A DNA stretch of 64,000 bases. Origin: Moniliella sp. 'wahieum'. Lineage: Eukaryota; Basidiomycota; Moniliellomycetes; Moniliellales; Moniliellaceae. Each line of letters opens with the position of its first letter. The stretch's first letter is position 1. The stretch is taken from contig RSEE01000101.1 in assembly GCA_003971905.1 (NCBI GenBank), forward strand, positions 62,001-126,000, in the 5' to 3' direction. Shown piece after piece: positions 1 through 14,053 of this stretch. The notes under the pieces were generated by a model. The model was not told the origin of the DNA and made no database searches. It saw only the letters and a program-made list of their open reading frames with translations. The translations under genes and the position numbers were made by a program.

Positions 1-3000
1 CGATTCGGGTGTTGACGGATGTACTGCAGACGACTTCGTTCCTCACGGCCTACCAGGCTTCCGAGGGCATCTTTGACGTTTGCGACAAAATCTTGGTCAT
101 CGAAGGAGGTCGATGCGTGTTCTGGGCCACGCAGCGAAGCTCGCCAATATTTTGTCAATCTCGGTTACCTCGATCGTCCTCGGTCCACCTCGAGCGATTG
201 GATCACGACCTGCTTTGACCCCAAGACGCGCGAGTACCAAGAAGGCAAAACTGAAAAGGATGTTCCCTCTACCCCGGAAGAACTGGAGGATGCGTATCGC
301 ACCAGCAAGGCCTACCTCAACACGGTGGCCGAACGGGACGGGTACAACGAATCGGTGAGCGAAGATACCCACAACCAAGTCCAGTTCCGCGAATCAGTGC
401 GCGAGGGCAAACAAAAGTACGCAGGCGGGAAGAGTCTGTACAACGTACCGTTTTGGACACAAGTCTACGTCTTGTTCCAGCGAGAGATGAAGATTCTGCT
501 TGGCGACCCCTTTGATATTTTCATGGACTACACAACGGCCATCACTCTGGCGCTCTTGTCGGGCGGTCTGTTCTTCAAGTTGCCACAGACCAGCAACGGT
601 CTCTTTACCCGAGGCGGCGTGATCTTTATTCTGTTGCTTACCCAAAGTCTTTCTACTTTTGCCAACTCTCGTCTCAAATGCAGTCCCGGCCCGTGCTCGC
701 ACGACAGTTAACCTTTACCATGTACCGTCCAGCCGCAGCACCCATGGCTCAAATTCTGGCCGATGTACCTATCGCCATTCCGCGCGTCACCATCTTCATG
801 ATCATTCTCTACTTCATGGCGGGATTGCGTACGTTTTTTCATTCCCCGCCCCCCTCGAACCCCAACACAGCTTTTGGTTGGTTTGCCCGGCAATGCTGTT
901 GTTGGTTTTTTGGGTGTGAGGTTTACCCATGGTTCCGCTAACTCTTTTCCTTTTTTTCTGTATTGTCGGGGTGCATTCCCTTGTTCTAGGTCTCAATGCG
1001 GGCGCGTTCTTCACGGCTTGGCTCATCATCGTTGTCAGTTACTTTGTCTTCAAGTCGCTGTTTACCATGTTCGGTGTCATATGCCGGACTTTTACGGCGC
1101 AGCACGTCTCGCCGCCGTCTTGATCTCCATCATGGTCCAATGGATACGTGCAGCCACTCAAGTTGCAGCACGGCTACGTCAAGTGGCTCACCTACCTTGA
1201 TCGTGCGTTTTCTCCTAATTTGGCGGTTGGGTTGCGTCCCTTCTTCCCTTTTTGTGCATACTGACACGTCCCCATGGGACTCTTTCTTTTTTCTCTCTTT
1301 TCTTCTCTTGTCTTCTTCAAACACTTGCAGCGGTGTACTATAGTTTGAGTCGCTGCTGATCAACGAATTGACGTACTTGACCTTCTCTTGCGATGGCGCC
1401 CAAATCGTTCCCTCGGGGCCGGAATACTTCCATGGTCTGGGCCCGAACCAGGTATGCACGCTGCCTGGCGCAACGCAAGGCGAGACGACGGTCCAAGGCC
1501 AAAAGTACCTCGACGTCGCATTTGGGTTTACGCGCGGCCATCTCTGGCGCGACGTGGGGATCTATTTGTATTTTTGGTGGGCGTGTTGGTCATGACGTGC
1601 ATCGCGATCGAGATGCAAGACCAAGGCTCGTTTGCTAGTGCGTTGATTGTGGCCAAGCCACCTTCGAAGGAGGAAAAGGAATTGAATGCTCGGTTGGAGG
1701 AACGTCGGAGCAAAGTCCTGAGAGGCGAGTCGGTCGAGGATAACGAATTCAAAGTCGTCGGCCAACCTTACACTTGGTCCAACCTCAAGTACACAGTACC
1801 CGTCCCAGGTGGCCACCGTCGCTTGCTCAATAACGTCGATGGATACGTCTTGCCGGGCACCGTCACTGCGCGTACGTATTGCTCTTGTTTTGTCTTTTCC
1901 CCCTAGGCCCCCCTTTGATAGGGAGGGCGTTTGGGTTTGGTGGTTGGACAGACCGAATTAAACTAACCAAACAATTCCCTTTCTTCTTCCTTCTCTCCTT
2001 GGCTCTGATCGGACGCACCGCAGTCATGGGCGCCAGTGGCGCAGGTAAGACGACGTTGCTGGATGTGCTGGCCGACCGAAAGACGATTGGAGTGATTGAA
2101 GGAGACCGGTTGGTCAGTGGTCATCCTCTAGACCTTTCCTTCCAGCGGCAATGCGGCTACGCCGAGCAACAGGACATTCACGAAGCCATGTGCAGCGTTC
2201 GTGAAGCCCTTCGGTTCTCTGCCTACCTGCGCCAACCGTACGAGACGCCCAAGGAAGAAAAGGATGCGTTTGTGGAGACCATTTTGGAACTGTTGGAGAT
2301 TGGCAACTTGGCCGATGCGATTGTGGGTGTTCCCGGGTTCGGATTGGGCATGGGCGATCGTAAGCGCGTGACGATCGGGGTCGAGTTGGCGGCGAAACCG
2401 TCCATGTTGCTGTTTTTGGATGAACCCACGTCGGGTCTAGATGGACAGACGGCCTTGACGATTGTCGCTTGTTGCGCAAGTTGGCCGACGAGGGCCAAAC
2501 GGTGCTGTGCACGATTCACCAGCCCTCAGCCTTGTTGTTTGAGATGTTTGATCGGTTGCTGTTGCTGGAAGCAGGGGGCAAAGTGTGTTACTTTGGCCCG
2601 ATTGGCCGCGATGCTCAACACCTTGTCGATTACTTTGCCCAACGCGGGGTCACCATGCCTCCCAACGCCAACCCGGCCGAGTACATGTTGGAAATCATTG
2701 GTGCTGGCAGTGCTCCGCGCCAAGGACCCAAAGATTGGGCAGATTGGTACCTCGAATCGGACTTGTACCAAGAAAATTTGGCCCAGATCGCCAAGATTAA
2801 TGCCGAGGCCAGCGCCCACCCTCTGCCCGAAACTAAAGTGCTCGAGTACGCCACACCATGGCTGTACCAGTTCCACGTTGTGTTTATTCGCACGATGCGG
2901 TCGACGTGGCGAATGCCCAGTTATCAGGTCCGTTTTTTCTTTTCCTTTCCTTTCTTGCCCTGGTTTTGGTTTTGGTGGTTTCTTCTTTGGCTGGCTTTGG

Positions 3001-4272
3001 TGGGCAAGTTTACTGACTGACTGGGTGGACGCGGGGGTCTGTTTCTTGTGCACAACAGTATACTCGGTTGATTCAGCATTTTAGTGCGGCCCTGCTTATT
3101 GGTCTCCTGATGGTGCAACTTGACAATCGGCTCGCCACATTGCAGTACCGGATCTTTGCCCTCTTCTTGGTCATTGTCATCATGGCGGTTATTCTGGCGG
3201 TATGCATGACCTGCCCTGTCTCGTGGGCGATTCCAACTGACCTTATCTTTTTTTGCCCCTCCTTCCACAGCAAATCATGCCCTTCTGGATCCAGCCCGTT
3301 CGGTCTGGATGCGGGAAGAGACGAGCAAGACGTTTAGCGGGACGGTGTTTGCGGCGACGAGACTGGTGTCGGAGCTGCCGTATGCGTTGGTGAATGCGAC
3401 TGTGTTCTTTTTGGTCGAGTACTACATGGTCGGCTTCCAGATCAATGCGACCAAGATGGGATTCTTTTTATCATGGTTTTCTTTACCGAACTGTTTGGAA
3501 TCACACTTGGCTCCTTGATTGCCTCGTTCTGCAAGTCGGTCTACGTCTCGTCCCTGTTTATCCCATTTGTCATGATGATCTTGTCCCTCACGGCGGGCGT
3601 GGTGATGCCGCCACAGAACATGGGCAACGTTCTCTTCTCCAACTTCTTCTACAACATCAACCCTCTCCGTACGTCTTCCTCCGCCCCCCCCCCTCCTTGA
3701 TCTCTTCCCCCCTCTCCTGTTGGCACCAAGGCCGGACTAACTCACCTCGCTCCAACGTTTCTATAGGCTTCTTGATCTCAAGTCTGGTAGTCAACGAGTT
3801 CGACGGCCTTCAGGTCGACTGTGGCCTGACGGAACTCTACCCCATCGTGCCACCTGCCAACCAAACTTGCGAACAGTACCTCGGTCCGTACATTGCTGTC
3901 CGTGGCGGCTACCTCGATCCGCGCTCGACCCCACAAGAGTGTCTCTTTTGCGAGTACAAGAATGGTATGGAGATGGCCAAAGGTTTGGCATGTACTTTGA
4001 TGAACGGTACGTTTTCTTGTCGTTTTCTTCTTCTTCTTTGTTTGCGGGGGGAGGGGCTTTGCATGTGTCTCTCGTCTCTCCCCCCCCTTGTGGTGCTCGA
4101 TCGCATGCAAGTGAAAACTGGTCACTAACCCACATGCACTTGGACCCTCTCTGTTTTGGTTTGGTTTGATGCTATTAGCGCACGGGATATGGGCTTCTTC
4201 CTAGCCTTCATCGGGTTCAACTTTATCGGGACCATGATCTGTACCAAGTACTTGCATTTCTCCAACCGGTAA
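1..4272 (+). CDS. PDR-type ABC multidrug transporter (ABCG family), 5' end cut by window
   Basis: Plasma-membrane ATP-driven efflux pump of the fungal pleiotropic drug resistance family, with domain order NBD-TMD-NBD-TMD. The window opens inside the end of NBD1 ([13 protein letters not shown]). TMD1 follows (about 480-1600), then NBD2 with Walker [10 protein letters not shown] (about 2034), the PDR-style signature [11 protein letters not shown], Walker [14 protein letters not shown] and H-loop [11 protein letters not shown]2 runs to the stop, ending KYLHFSNR. Seven introns join to sensible family sequence: 829-989, 1203-1330, 1872-2023, 2928-3058, 3200-3270, 3669-3766 and 4007-4178. Single-base slips interrupt the frame near 130, 690, 1120, 1345, 2465, 3460 and 4180. 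The cysteine-rich extracellular loop before the last helix is present (3800-3960). Substrates cannot be inferred. Family assignment is very secure; a specific orthologue is not. Confidence 0.95.
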
Positions 4273-4320
4273 AAAAAATCGGCCTTACCACTCCCCCAAC
4301 CAACCCCCGATGCAACCGGG

Positions 4321-4355
4321 TGCGATGCGATGCGATGAGATGAGATGAGATGCGG
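4321..4355. repeat. Pentanucleotide microsatellite (TGCGA/TGAGA)
   Basis: Seven consecutive 5-bp units: three TGCGA, three TGAGA, one TGCGG, about 50 bp after the PDR stop codon. Confidence 0.9.
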
Positions 4356-5074
4356 CGCATCGAGTCCTATTATTACCCACCCGGACCGAAATGCGCCGTT
4401 TCCTCCACACACGCTCACATTCACACTCACATTCGCACCCTCACTTGGCCATGGTCGTGCATCCACGTGGACCCCTCTATCCACATATCCAATTCTGCTC
4501 AGTTTGACGTTCCCCTTTCCCACTCTCACGTTCCCCACCCGATCGAGAGGATCTTTTTGAAGCTTGAAGCTTGATCCTCTGCCCCCCTCTCCCTTTTCCC
4601 GTTTCTGTTGCGATATCCACTTTTGACGTTTGACGAATTGATCCAATGACCTGCAAGATGGCGTGGAGAAGAGATGACTTGATGATTCGATGTCTACCCC
4701 CTCCTCCTCCTCCCTACCTTGTTTCTTCTCGTTTTTACTCCCCCCCGTTTTTTCTTTTTTTCTCCAAGAACCTTCTCCCCACTCAGTCCTGTGCTTCCAT
4801 GGCTCTGGCCTTGCTTCTCCTTTTCTCCTGCTGCTTACGATCTGATTTGTGCCGCCTGTGCACCTGATGATTGATTGATGATTGATGTGTGACACGTGAT
4901 GATTGAGGATTGAGGATTGAAGATAGTGAAGCTAGTGAAGATCGATGCCTCGATGAGACGTTTTGTTTTGTTCTGTTCCTGCTCAGTGCTTGCTTGTTCG
5001 CAGCTTCGGATGGCCGTGCTCTTCCCATTTACAGTTCACGTTCCCACGTTCCCACGTTCGCAGCTGATGCACTG

Positions 5075-5093
5075 AGTACTGAGTCTCAGTACT
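5075..5093. repeat. 19-bp inverted repeat (9-bp arms, 1-nt spacer)
   Basis: Arms AGTACTGAG and CTCAGTACT are separated by one T, which gives a perfect small hairpin or dyad. It lies about 470 bp before the Skt5/Chs4 start and could be a transcription-factor dyad; function unknown. Confidence 0.7.
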
Positions 5094-5558
5094 GATGGCC
5101 CTTTTCTCATGAGATGCTGATCTTACTGCACTGCCTCTTCTTCTTCGTTTCCATCTCATGCATTACACAGGAGCTAACGCGAGCCTCTCTTGCTCCGCAC
5201 CGCATTGGAGGTGGGCCGGTGGGGCCAATGTCCAGGCAGGGTGCAGGGGCGCCTTCTTCCCCCGTAGTAGTCAGCTGAGCGATGACTCCCAGTCGTTGGC
5301 CCGCAGAGAGGCACAGAGATTCCACGACACCTCCCGCTTGAACAAGGGCAGCGCCAACGGTTTATACGCGGGCAGTGCGTGCGCAGGCGGTCACGCGTCA
5401 TAGTCACTAGTTGCGTGTGACATGTGATGGAGTGCCACGCGTCGGGATCCCAGCGCCTGCTGACTTAAGCCACTCCACAGCCTCCACGGTGGGTTCTGAC
5501 CAGGCAACTCGTCTCCGCTTCTCCTTCTCCTCCTCCTTCCTCTGCCCACCTGCCGCCC

Positions 5559-7680
5559 ATGGCCACCTACGCCCCCATCCCCGCCTCCCCCGAGCCTGCC
5601 CACACACCGCCCTCTCGCCTGTCCTCCCCAACCCCTATGGCGATGCCATCACCCCCACCTCGCCTGCCCTCCCCAACCCTACGGCGATGCCGTCACCCCC
5701 ACCTCGCCGGCCCTCCACAACCCGTATGGCGACGACCTCACCCCCACCTCGCCCCACTTCCCCACCGGCTATGCCCGCGTCGCTCTCGCACCCATCGCCC
5801 ACCTCGCCCTCCACCCCCATGGCACCGTACATGACTGCCGCCTCCCGCCCGCACCTTTCACAGCCCTCCCCGCGTCCGGACAGCTTCTACGCCCCCGCCC
5901 CTTCTCCGCCTGTCCTCGACTCCCTCGACGCTTACCCTTCCTCGGCCGCACACCAGTACGCCGTACCCACCAGCCCAGGGCCAGGCTCGGGCCCTACCCC
6001 TCTCACCGCCTTCTTGGGGCGCCGAAGGCAGCCAAGCGCCTGCGCATCCCGCCGTGTCCCACTCCCTTCGTCCCGCCTCCCCTGGTCCGGGGCAGGAAGA
6101 CGCGACCCGAGCTGAGGTGCCACCAATGGGCATGCTCTCCATCGACACCAGTAGGCCTACCATCCACAAGTCCACACGACCTTGGGCACCGGCTACCCTC
6201 CTGCGGCCGACATGGTCTCGTCCAGTCACCTTCATGACCCTGCTGGGCCCAGTTTTCGCCCGATCGACCAAGGTGCGCGCGCGCATCTCAGCCACGACCA
6301 GACGTTGGAGGAGTTGTACCGCAAAAACGCCAAAAAGGTCCAGGACCCCGATTTGGTCTATGAGCTGGCCGTCTTTATGGTCGAGTCCTCCCGTGGCCCC
6401 GGGGGCGGAGCGGGGGGAACTGGTGCAAGAAGCCATGGTGTTGTTGCGTCGAATTGCCGATCGGGGCCATGCTGATGCGCAGTACTTCTTGGCGGATTGT
6501 TATGCCAATGGCCTCGGTTCCGCGTCAAACAAGCCTCAGTTTGATAAGGCTTACCCTCTCTTTGTCTTGGCTGCCAAGCATTCCCATGCGGATGCTGCGT
6601 ACCGCGCCGGTACCTGCACCGAACGTGGTTGGGGCTGCAGCAAAGATGCTCCCAAAGCCGTGCAGTTTTACAAAAAGGCCGCTGCGCAGGGCCATCCGGG
6701 CGCCATGTTCCGCTTGGCCATGGCCGAGTTGAATGGCGAGTTGGGGCTTAAGAAGAATGTCAAGGAAGGCGTCAAGTGGATCAAGTTGTCGGCCGATATG
6801 GCGACGGCCGAATTCCCCATGCGTTGCATGAGCTCGCTCTGCTCCATGAACGCGGGATCGAGAATGTCGTGTTCCAAGATTGGGAGTATGCGGTGGAACT
6901 GTTGTGTGCAAGCGGCTGGATTGGGATATGCACCGAGCGCATACAAGATGGGCGTCAATTACGAGTATGGTAAGATGGGGTGCCCACAAGACCCGGGCTT
7001 GTCGCTTCACATGTACAACATTGCTGCCCAGCAGAATCACAAGGAAGCTTGCTTTGCCTTGTGTGCGTGGTACTTGGTCGGCGCGCCAGGCCTCCTGCCC
7101 CAAAGCGATACCGAAGCCTACCTTTGGGCTAAAAGGCAGCTGAACAAGGTCTTGGCAAGGCCGAGTATGCCGTTGGCTACTTTAGCGAGATGGGCATCGG
7201 AACCAAACGCAGCCGACAAGAAGCCAAAGCATGGTACCAGTCCGCGCTGGAGCATGGCGACAAACGCGCTTCCACCCGCTTGGCCAGCATGAACCGCGCA
7301 GCTACCTCCACCACCCTCCCGCCTCACCTTGCCGCTGCATCTGGGGCCGCGCCAGGAGCAGGCTTGCCCGGCGTCGTATCGCCCTCGACAGTACATGGCA
7401 CCCAAGCAGGCAACATGCCCTACAGCTACCCCCAGACGGATTACCAAGGCTCCGCCGCACTCTTACCGCCTCCACGGCGTCCCAGGAAGATTTGCCCCTG
7501 GCCGGTGCGGGAGCCAGCTTGGCGGCCGCAATGCCGCGCCCGGTGAGCCAGGCGTTTGGCCAGCCGCTCCTCCCGCCCGCCGAGGGCCAGTTTGAAAATT
7601 CGTCCCCGCTCCAACCACCGCCCAAGGCGGCCAGCGAGGAACCCAAGAAGAAGAAGGGCTGGTTCCGCTCCAAGGCGTAG
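5559..7680 (+). CDS. CHS4: Skt5/Chs4-like activator of chitin synthase (Sel1-repeat protein)
   Basis: Peripheral-membrane adaptor that recruits and activates class IV chitin synthase (Chs3) at the bud neck, septum or hyphal tip. The ATG at 5559 opens a proline/serine-rich N-terminus (to about 6290). The conserved core begins at TLEELYRKNAKK and runs through a chain of Sel1 repeats (6470-7290), for example ADAQYFLADCYANG, ADAAYRAGTCTERGWG and EACFALCAWYLVGA. Their order and spacing match the Skt5/Chs4 family. The C-terminus is low complexity and ends in a basic KKKKGWFRSKA. I do not see the C-terminal CaaX prenylation box found in several family members; an unnoticed frameshift could hide it. 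The frame slips near 5830, 6120, 6410, 6800-6900 and 7160, while similarity continues. No introns recognised. Confidence 0.88.
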
Positions 7681-8235
7681 CCGGACTCTCTAGCCTTTGC
7701 TCGGGGGAATGGCGATGAGGATGAGGAATGGGGATGGATGTATGGTGCATGGCCATGGTGCGTGCTACTCGTAGTGGCGTGGGATGCGTGTCCGACAGCC
7801 TGGAAGACGTCTTGGCTGTCGGCCGTCGGCGGTAGAGTGGCCGCAGGGGGGTGGGGATCTGACTGCGTCACGGACGTCGCGCGGGGAGCGGGCGCGTGCT
7901 CGGCCGGATGACGTCAGCAGTTTCCGGCCGATGACATCAGCATGGCACACGGCCAGTGTGTGGGGCGCCAGCCGAGCGACACTGGCCCGTGCGCGAGTTG
8001 GGGCGGGAGGCAGGCAGCCGGTGATGCGGCGGATGGGTGATGCGGTCTGCTGGGTGCGGCGCGGGCAGATCGACCACCACCATCTCCGTTGCCATCGCCG
8101 TTTCCAGCGCCATCTCCAGCGCCTTCTCCAGCGCCATCTCCAGCGCCTTCTCCAGCGCCATCTCCAGCGCCATCTCCATCGCCATCGCCATCGCAACGCC
8201 CTCGCCATTGGAACGCCACCGCCCTCGCCCTCGCC
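7681..8235. other. Intergenic region / promoter and 5' UTR of SNF1
   Basis: No gene is recognised between the Skt5/Chs4 stop and the SNF1 ATG. The last 125 bp are a 12-bp minisatellite (8111-8194). Apparent long frames here on both strands are products of the GC-rich repeat. Confidence 0.6.
8111..8194. repeat. 12-bp minisatellite just upstream of SNF1
   Basis: Seven units of the type CATCTCCAGCGC, alternating with CTTCTCCAGCGC, drifting to CATCGC at the 3' end. It finishes about 40 bp before the ATG at 8236, so it is probably in the 5' UTR. If an upstream in-frame start were used it would encode a Pro-Ala-Pro-Ser repeat. Confidence 0.85.
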
Positions 8236-11512
<3,277 letters not shown>

Positions 11513-11827
11513 TCTCGCTGATCAGGATGGTATTGTTGCAGGTGCGGGGCGTTACAGTATGCTATTCTTCTTGTGCGCTCTTGTTGCGTACATCCAAAGT
11601 GTGTTAGGTGTAGAATATAGATGGACGTCTAGGGATATGTAGCTACGACGTGGGTGGCCAAGACGTGCTCTCCTACCGGAACGGGACTGCCTTGGTCGTC
11701 GCGAGAAATAGGATAGCAAAGCAGGTTTAGCGCCTAGTAGAGCGGCCATAATAGGAGAAGAGCCATCAACCAGATGCTAGATACGTGCTATTAAGTATGG
11801 GGAATGCGATCAGGGGGTTCAACATGC

Positions 11828-13559
11828 TTAAAACTCCAGGTCTTTGGCACTCCGGGCCAGTTGGACAGGAGTTCGGTGCGGCACCGGCGTCCGACGAGAG
11901 CACTTTCTTCCCCCCCACCCACACTCACTGACGGCTGGGACGAACGCAGCTGTTGGCCTCGGGCGCGAGGAAGGCCAGGCCTTTGGGCACACTGCCCCAG
12001 CGGGGGGTGGCGTTGAAGCAGTAGCGGTCGTAGGTCCCGACCTTGTTGCGACTCGGGAGATGCGGAGGGGGAAGCACAGCAGCGGAAGCGGAACCAGAAG
12101 CAGAAGTTGAAGGAGCAAATGCAGGAGGAGCTGGCCGGGACGTAGGGGGAACGAGGGTGGTGGGGGAACTGTGGTGAGCGATGGGAGCAGAAGGACTGGG
12201 CGAGACAGGTACAGAGGCAGAGGTAGAGACAGAGGCAGGGGGGTAGAGTAGAGCTGAGGTAGAGCTAGAGGACGATTTGGAGGACGATTTCTCTTCCCTG
12301 GTTCATCGATCTGCAATAGCTCCACTTTGAACGTCCTCCTCCGCACTGAGAAGGCCAAGTTATTTTCCCCGCCCAGCCAGCGCCACCGACGGTCACCGTA
12401 CCGCTCCCCGAACGGGTGGGAACGACACTGGTGGTACCCAGGCCACGAAGAACACTGGCGCGTGCACTGCCATCTGTCAATTGGCCAAGGCAGGCGCACG
12501 AAGAACATGCACAGCCCAGTGTACCTTCCCGCTAAGGTCGCGCAAACTCGGCCCTGAGGCTGAGAAGGAAGACATGCTGAGTGCCGCATCGGCGAGGTGG
12601 GCGAGGTGGGTACTGTCGGCAACCAGTGCGCTGAGCGTGACGCTGGCCCTGCGTACGCCTTGGCGGGCGCCGAGCGGGCGGCAGAGGTCCCGCACCAACC
12701 GGCGCAGATGGAGCAGAAACCGGACCAAGGACGAGGTCGGCGCCTCATCCCACGCTAAGCCTCCTAGGTTGCGCACGATAATCCGAATCACGGGGAGGCC
12801 AGCGCTTCGGGTGGGAAGCCAGGATCTGGTGGCAGGCCTGCTCGATGGCCCGAAGCGTCGGTTGTCGTACCCACCAGGCGAGAGGGGGAGGATTTGTCCG
12901 GGCTCTTGCGCATCCTTCAACAGCGCAGGATGGATTCGTCGGTTGAGATCGTAGGCCGCACAGAAATCGCTCTTCTCTGTAGGCAGATCGTTGGAGGCAA
13001 CCGACATGCGCTCGTAACGAAAAGCAATGTTCAACTGGTCCGAGCCCTTGTCCGGGCGGGCATCCTTGCTTCCAGGTCGCAACGTTGGCTCCTCTCCGAT
13101 CCTCCGCGGAAGGGAATGAAGGTAGGAGGAGACAGCATCCGACACAACGATGTTGTAGTGGTGAGATGCGATGCTTGGGCTAACCGTGAGCGAGCACCAG
13201 GTCGAGATATGGCTCGGCAGAACCAAGCGCGGCCATGGGGGTGTCAAGCCGACCTCCTGCCCCGCGGTGGGAGGGGATGGGTGTCAATCGTCGGCAGGAG
13301 GAGAAGTGTAGACCCAACAGGCTGGCCACCGCCGGACACCAGATCATCCATCGCGCCCAGGCCGAGAGACAGGACAGGGGCCGAGGTGCCCCAGGTGCCG
13401 GACTTGACTCCGGGCGGGTAGAGACTTGCGCTGCGCCCGCCAGCCGCAGGCCGCCGGGGCAGGCCAGCGGCTGTGTCGGGGCGCGCGTCGGCGCCGGAGG
13501 AGGAGGATGAGACGGACACGTTGGCGGTGCGGTGCGCAAACGGCGCTGAAGGAGCTCAT
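11828..13559 (-). CDS. ELP4: Elongator complex subunit 4 (Elp4, PAXNEB family)
   Basis: RecA-like, catalytically degenerate ATPase fold subunit of the Elp4-5-6 ring, which supports tRNA wobble-uridine modification by Elongator. The start is chosen at the ATG complementary to 13557-13559 (MSSFSAV), after which the frame slips to the SSSSG stretch. Family landmarks in order: LSLGLGAMDDLVSGGG (RecA-like loop, about 13360), EPYLDLVLAHG, LNIAFRYE (about 13040; the family has a similar KIAWRYE motif), SDFCAAYDL, GLPVIRIIVRNLGGLAWD (about 12770), LVRFLLHLRRLVR, GKVHWAVHVLRAPAL and FSVRRRTFKVELLQ (about 12340). A low-complexity Ser/Pro tail ends SAKDLEF. Frame slips occur near 13250, 12480 and within the tail. 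No intron is needed. Tandem with RAD2, same strand. Confidence 0.87.
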
Positions 13560-14053
13560 CGCTGGCGGAGGTGGTGACGGTGGGAAGGCAGGCGGTGTGT
13601 CTGGAAGCAGGCCTGCATTGGAGTGCGTCGGTGTTCGGTGCAACCGAGGCGCCTGGTTGCCCTTTTTTAATGACGGGCGCTGCCAGATCCCACCCGAGAG
13701 CCCATCCGGTGCGAGGGGGGTTGCTGGTTCGCCTCCGGCCGGCGCCGTTCGCTCCGATCGCCACAGACACTCCCTCATTGTGGGCATGGCCGGCCCAACT
13801 CCTCTATCCGCTACGGGTCGGGTGGGCATGATGCTGTGTACTAGAACGCCACGGTCCGAGAGAGGAAAATTGCATCTGATTGAGGAGTTCGAGTATAGGG
13901 GCTTCGTGCAGTGGATTAAGCATATGAACGGGGCATAGATCAGTTAAGCTGCCCCTTCCCCGGCGTGGGGTCCCGCGTTGGGGCTCGCGAGGAGGCTCGT
14001 GAGGAGTCCTTCCCGAGGCACTCGGTGTGAGAGGGCACTGAGGTCGTCCAGGC

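Larger units (their letters stand above)
4273..5558. other. Intergenic region upstream of the Skt5/Chs4 gene
   Basis: No gene is recognised. It holds a 5-bp microsatellite (4321-4355), TGATT/GATG-rich simple sequence around 4865-4935 containing an E-box-like CACGTG (4893-4898), a triple CCACGTT motif near 5040-5060 and a 19-bp inverted repeat (5075-5093). It presumably carries the terminator of the PDR gene and the promoter of the next gene, but no element is proven. Confidence 0.5.
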
